From: Actinomadura formosensis NBRC 14204
GTDB taxonomy: Bacteria; Actinomycetota; Actinomycetes; Streptosporangiales; Streptosporangiaceae
Reading direction: 5' to 3'
DNA: 64,000 bases
Assembly (NCBI RefSeq): GCF_001552155.1
Contig: NZ_BCQQ01000002.1
Span: 1 to 64,000, forward strand
Part shown: positions 60,715-64,000 of the stretch, piece by piece
Layout: every line of letters starts with the position of its first letter
How positions within the stretch are numbered: the first letter of the stretch is position 1
The notes under the pieces: generated by a model
What the model was told of the DNA's origin: nothing
What the model saw: only the letters and a program-made list of their open reading frames with translations
The model's database searches: none
Program-made: the position numbers and the translations under genes

Positions 60715-60754
60715 TCACCCGTCCACGACCTTGGTGCCGCTGTTGAGCCGCCGG

Positions 60755-61960
60755 TCAGGCGCGGCCCCTGAGCATGCCGTGCCAGTAGAGGGCGGGCAGT
60801 CCGTAACGTTTGAGGTACCACATGTCGCGACGCTCCTTCTTCAGGTTGATGAAGGGGATGGAAGGAGCGAGAGCGAGGTCGTAGTCGAATTCGGCGAGGA
60901 GCATCTTGTCGCGTGCCGTGACGAGCGGGCAGGAGGTGTAGCCGTCGTAGCCACCGGTGGGGGAGTGGCCCGTCATGCCGGCGATGAGGTTCCTGACGAC
61001 GACGGGGGCCTGTTTGCGGACGGCCGCGCCTGTCTTGGACGTCGGCAGGTTGGCGACGTCGCCGAGGGCGTGGATGTTCGGGTAACGCGGGTGGACGAGG
61101 GTGTGGCGGTCGACCTCGACGTAGCCGTGGGGGCTGGCCGGGTCGGCGAGGGAGCTCGTTTTCACCCAGTCCGGGGCGCTTTGCGGCGGGGTGGCGTGGA
61201 GAAGGTCATAGGAGATCGTTTCCTTGCCGCCCGTGATGTGGTCGGCGAGTGTCAGTTCGCGGCGCTCGGGGTCGAGGGACAGGAGTTCCGTCTGGAGGCG
61301 GGTCTCGATGCCGTATCGGGCGGCGACCTTCTCCAGCTCGCGGGCGTAGGTCTCGACCTTGAACATCGTCGGCTCGGCAAGAGCGAGGACGATGCGGATG
61401 TCGTTCAGCCTGCCCTCCCGCCGCCAGTAGTCGGCGGCCAGATAGGCGATCTTCTGCGGGGCGCCGCCGCACTTGATCGGGCCGGCGGGGTGGGTGAACA
61501 CGGCCGTGCCGGACCTGAGGTTCCGGATGAACTCCCAGGTCTTCGGGGCGTACTCCGGGGAGTAGTTGCTGGATACGCCGTCGCGGCCGACCGATTCGGC
61601 GAGGCCGGGGACGGCGGCCCAGTCGAGCTGGAGACCGGGGGCCAGCACCAGGTGCTCGTAGCGGAGTTCGGTGCCGCTCGCGGTGGTGATCGTCCGGGCG
61701 TCGGGGTCGACGGCGGTCGCGGCGTCGCGGATCCACTCCACGCCGGGCGGGATGACGGACCGCTCGGACCTGCGGGAGAGCTCGACGGTTGCCTGGCCGC
61801 CGCCGGCCAGGGTCCACAGCGGCTGGTACCAGTGGGTGTCGGAGGGGTCCAGGATCGTGATGCCGCTGACGCCCTTGCGGCGCAGCCTGGCGGCGACGGT
61901 GATCCCGGCGGTGCCCCCGCCGATGATCAGAACATGGTGGTGGTTCGAGGTGGTGGACAT
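60755..61960 (-). CDS. sqr: Sulfide:quinone oxidoreductase (type II-like)
   Basis: 401 aa. The FAD-binding Rossmann motif HHVLIIGGGTAGITVAARL is at the N-terminus. The redox cysteines sit in PIKCGGAPQKIAYLA (C164) and YTSCPLVTARDK (C344), the spelling typical of type II SQR. A second dinucleotide motif region and ALGDVANLPTSKTGAA (FAD-binding) are present. It oxidises sulfide at the membrane surface, reduces quinone and yields persulfide. The persulfide-handling enzyme is encoded just upstream on the same strand. Confidence 0.9.
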   Translation of the reverse strand: MSTTSNHHHVLIIGGGTAGITVAARLRRKGVSGITILDPSDTHWYQPLWTLAGGGQATVELSRRSERSVIPPGVEWIRDAATAVDPDARTITTASGTELRYEHLVLAPGLQLDWAAVPGLAESVGRDGVSSNYSPEYAPKTWEFIRNLRSGTAVFTHPAGPIKCGGAPQKIAYLAADYWRREGRLNDIRIVLALAEPTMFKVETYARELEKVAARYGIETRLQTELLSLDPERRELTLADHITGGKETISYDLLHATPPQSAPDWVKTSSLADPASPHGYVEVDRHTLVHPRYPNIHALGDVANLPTSKTGAAVRKQAPVVVRNLIAGMTGHSPTGGYDGYTSCPLVTARDKMLLAEFDYDLALAPSIPFINLKKERRDMWYLKRYGLPALYWHGMLRGRA

Positions 61961-61982
61961 GGATTACTTCCCCCGAAGTAGG

Positions 61983-62022
61983 GGCGCGCCCTGCCTGGGA
62001 TAGGTCCCATGCAGGGCGCGCC
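61983..62022 (-). terminator. Large hairpin between cstB and sqr
   Basis: A 12-bp arm GGCGCGCCCTGC / GCAGGGCGCGCC plus an inner TGGGA/TCCCA extension fills the 70-bp gap between the two genes. It may attenuate read-through from cstB to sqr or stabilise the cstB mRNA 3' end. Confidence 0.65.
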
Positions 62023-62030
62023 GGGCTGGA

Positions 62031-63428
62031 TCAGGCTTCGGCCGGGGCGTAGGCCGCGGCCCAGGCGTTGTAGCCGCCGAGCAGGTCGGCGACCTCGGTG
62101 CGGCCGGCTCGGCGCAGCAGGCTCGCGGCGACCGAAGAGCGGGCGCCGCCGGCGCAGTGGACGACGACCCGCCGGTCGGCCGGGACCTCGTCCAGCCGCC
62201 CGGGCAGCTGGGCCAGCGGGATGTTGACCGCCCCCTCGATCTTGCCGTTCGCCAGCTCGCCGGCGTTGCGGACGTCGATCAGCAGCGGCGGCTCGGCGCC
62301 GTCGAGCTCCTCGCGCAGGTCGGTGAAGGTGATCCGCTCGGCCTGGGAGATCTGCTCGGGTGCCTGGGTGAAGGCGTCCTCGGGGTCGGCCAGGTAGCCG
62401 GCGGCCGTGTCCAGGCCGATCCGGGCGAGGCGGACGATGGACTCCTCCTCGCGCCCCTCGGGGGCGACCACGATGATCTCCTGCCCGGGCTCGATGACCA
62501 TGCCGGCCTGCTCGGCGAACCGGCCGTCGGCGGGGATGTTGATCGAACCGGTGAGGTGGCCGGCGGCGAACTCCTGCGGGTCGCGGGCGTCGACGACGAC
62601 CGCACCGGTGTCGCGGCGCGCGAGGACGTCGGTGAGGGACAGCTTCGTCAGGTGCGTCTCGATCTGCAGCAGCTCCCGCTCCCTGCGGTTGAGGAGCGCG
62701 TCGTAGACGAAGTACTTCGGGGCCGGGGGCTGGCCCTCGGTGACGATGTCGACGAATTCCTGCTCGCTCATGGGGAGGCAGGCGTAGTTGCTCAGCCGCT
62801 GCGCGCCGATGGTGGACTGCAGTTCGGTCGAGAGGTTCTTGCCGCAGGCCGAGCCGGCTCCGTGCGCGGGGAAGACCCGGGTCTGGTCCGGCAGGGCCAT
62901 CAGCTTGTGTTGGACGGTGTCGTAGAGCATCTTGCCGAGTTCGTCGGCGGTGACGCCGATGGAGGCCAGCAGGTCCGGGCGGCCGACGTCGCCGATGAAC
63001 AGGGCGTCCCCCGTCAGGACGCCGTAGGGCACGGTGTCGTCGGAGTGCTCGAAGAGGAGGACGCTGATCGACTCGGGGGTGTGGCCCGGGGTCTCCAGGA
63101 TCTCCAGGGTGACGTCGCCGAGGCTGATGCGCTCGCGATCGTGCAGCTCCCGAATCGGGAACTCGGCCTCGGCCCGCGCGCCGTAGCCGATCCACGCCCC
63201 GGTGCGGGCGGCCAGTTCCAGGTGGCCGGAGAGGAAGTCGGCGTGGAAGTGGGTGTTGATGACGCCTTCGATCCGCAGGCCGTTGGCCGCGGCGTCGTCG
63301 AGGTATTCGGAGATGTCCCGGCGCGGGTCGACGATGACGGCGCGTCCGGTCTGCTTGTCGCCGATCAGATAGGAAGCCTGGGACAGGCACTCCAGGTAGT
63401 GCTGAGCGAAGTACATGCGGCTCTCCAT
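62031..63428 (-). CDS. cstB: Persulfide dioxygenase-rhodanese fusion (CstB-like)
   Basis: 465 aa from ATG 63428; an ATG at 63416 with GGAG 6 bp before is equally possible. The N-terminal metallo-beta-lactamase-fold persulfide dioxygenase (about 1-250) has the iron site THFHADFLSGH (H60, H62, D64, H69). A first rhodanese-homology domain (about 262-360) has APEGREEES where the active-site Cys loop should be, so it is a pseudo-rhodanese. A second rhodanese domain ends the protein with C425 in VVVHCAGGARS. This order matches Staphylococcus CstB, which oxidises persulfide and makes thiosulfate. Together with sqr it clears sulfide. Confidence 0.9.
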   Translation of the reverse strand: MESRMYFAQHYLECLSQASYLIGDKQTGRAVIVDPRRDISEYLDDAAANGLRIEGVINTHFHADFLSGHLELAARTGAWIGYGARAEAEFPIRELHDRERISLGDVTLEILETPGHTPESISVLLFEHSDDTVPYGVLTGDALFIGDVGRPDLLASIGVTADELGKMLYDTVQHKLMALPDQTRVFPAHGAGSACGKNLSTELQSTIGAQRLSNYACLPMSEQEFVDIVTEGQPPAPKYFVYDALLNRRERELLQIETHLTKLSLTDVLARRDTGAVVVDARDPQEFAAGHLTGSINIPADGRFAEQAGMVIEPGQEIIVVAPEGREEESIVRLARIGLDTAAGYLADPEDAFTQAPEQISQAERITFTDLREELDGAEPPLLIDVRNAGELANGKIEGAVNIPLAQLPGRLDEVPADRRVVVHCAGGARSSVAASLLRRAGRTEVADLLGGYNAWAAAYAPAEA

Positions 63429-63479
63429 TGCTCAGGTGTCCTTTCGTGGGGTAGGGGGTCGGGAAGCGGCGGTCCCCAC

Positions 63480-63680
63480 GCGGTGGACCGCCTGACGGTG
63501 AAGGTGGTCGCCCTGCTGCGGGCGACCGGCATCGGCGACCCGCCCAGCAGGGCCGAGGTCGGCATGACCGGGAATCCGCCGCCCACGCCGGCCGGGCCGC
63601 CCGCCGCGCCCTCCAGGGACGGGTCTGCCGAGTCGGGCGCGCAGGCTCACGAGAATCAGGCTCGTGGAGGTGTCCAGCAT
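63480..63680 (-). pseudogene. Possible remnant of a TauE/SafE-type sulfite exporter
   Basis: On the minus strand an ATG at 63680 gives MLDTSTSLILVSLRARLG. After an apparent frameshift the other frame reads AGVGGGFPVMPTSALLGG then SPMPVA, like the glycine-rich first repeat of TauE/SafE transporters. The similarity stops by ~63480 and nothing follows before cstB. Such transporters accompany cst genes in other bacteria, which supports a relic. The evidence is short and could be chance. Confidence 0.3.
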
Positions 63681-64000
63681 CGACGGTCCTTTGCCTCGGT
63701 ACAGGGGCCACGGTCCTCAGGCCGCGGATCTGTGGTCCTCATGGGTCGATGGTATACCCCTGGGGGTATGTCTGGCACGGTAGGCGACGAGGGAGGATTT
63801 GGCAAATACTCCCCGGAGCCCTGGATCGTCGGCGCCCCCGGCCGAGGAGGCCGGGTCAGGGCCGATGCCGGGCAGTCGGGGTCCGCCTGCGGTCGTGCGG
63901 GCCGGCCGGTGGTCCCGGCGGCGCGGGCCACGGTCTCCGCGGCGACCACACCGGCTTCCGTGGCGGGACCCCTACCGCTCGATCACTTCCGAATCGTGCG
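63681..64000. other. Right-edge region upstream of the cst genes
   Basis: It contains a strong CsoR/CstR-like operator at 63753-63770. To its right a plus-strand frame from the ATG at 63768 stays open to the window end (about 77 codons), but it has no ribosome site or recognisable domain, so I do not call it a gene. A short minus-strand frame (ATG near 63739) is also unconvincing. Confidence 0.5.
63753..63770. promoter_or_regulatory. CsoR/CstR-like operator D upstream of the cst genes
   Basis: TATACCCCTGGGGGTATG is nearly a perfect palindrome (ATACCCC...GGGGTAT) and the best of the four copies in this region. It lies upstream of the minus-strand cstB-sqr genes and may also serve a divergent gene outside the window. 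Confidence 0.75.

Noticed and set aside
60458-61981. 507-codon plus-strand frame opposite sqr
   Set aside because: Antisense shadow rich in Gly/Val/Arg; sqr on the other strand has clear FAD and Cys motifs.
1-64000. tRNA, rRNA, riboswitch or CRISPR features
   Set aside because: None recognised by eye; a covariance-model search would be needed to exclude small RNAs fully.

Overview
The window is very GC-rich DNA with strong G/C bias at third codon positions, frequent GTG starts and ATGA/GTGA stop-start overlaps. Several gene sets are typical of Actinobacteria: WYL and CsoR/CstR-type regulation, TPR arrays with CHAT proteases, and an ArsR-led hyc-like operon with the gene order of Mycobacterium tuberculosis Rv0081-Rv0087. 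A Streptomyces- or Actinomadura-like actinomycete is the most likely source. The genus is a guess. No rRNA, tRNA or CRISPR array was seen.

Region 1 (1-27447) is the most unusual part. Two paralogous nucleotide-cyclase-homology/TPR proteins flank a Crp/Fnr-type cNMP-binding regulator. An AT-richer, repeat-rich regulatory region follows (3085-3303). Then come sixteen same-strand, mostly translationally coupled genes: a membrane-anchored vWA protein, a large tubulin/FtsZ-like protein, a membrane protein, a membrane-anchored pseudokinase, a TRAFAC-type GTPase and a paralogue of its adaptor half, another membrane protein, three P-loop NTPases in a row, a degenerate cyclase-like protein, a large protein sharing a short motif with it, an SPFH-like protein, and finally a PP2C phosphatase, a protein kinase and a TerY-like vWA protein. 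I read this as one multi-component, membrane-associated, NTP- and phosphorylation-controlled machine, probably for stress or conflict (anti-phage-type) response. It is the best candidate for an undescribed system.

Region 2 (27.6-30.2 kb) holds housekeeping accessory genes: two VOC/glyoxalase proteins, a WYL regulator and a DinB-family protein. Region 3 (30.6-38.1 kb) is an ArsR-family regulator and a six-gene hydrogenase-4/formate-hydrogenlyase-like membrane complex whose large subunit has lost the [NiFe] cysteine motifs. Palindromes based on TTGCTAA/TTAGCAA lie before the regulator and before the first structural gene.

Region 4 (38.3-50.5 kb) is a second conflict-type island: two CHAT proteases, a small Cys-containing protein, a fourth cyclase-homology protein, a long TPR protein without an effector, and a divergent giant phosphotransferase-NACHT-HEAT-like protein. 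Region 5 (50.8-54.1 kb) has arsM-arsR and an alpha/beta-hydrolase gene broken by an IS200/IS605-type element carrying an intact TnpB. Region 6 (54.2-58.8 kb) is a FadR-regulated catabolic operon (M20 deacylase, regulator, hydrolase, APC permease) ended by an 18-bp-stem terminator.

Region 7 (58.8-64 kb) is a sulfide/persulfide detoxification locus: a type II sulfide:quinone oxidoreductase, a CstB-like persulfide dioxygenase/rhodanese and a DHA2-type MFS exporter. CsoR/CstR-like operators (TACCCC...GGGGTA) lie before the MFS gene and at the right-hand end.
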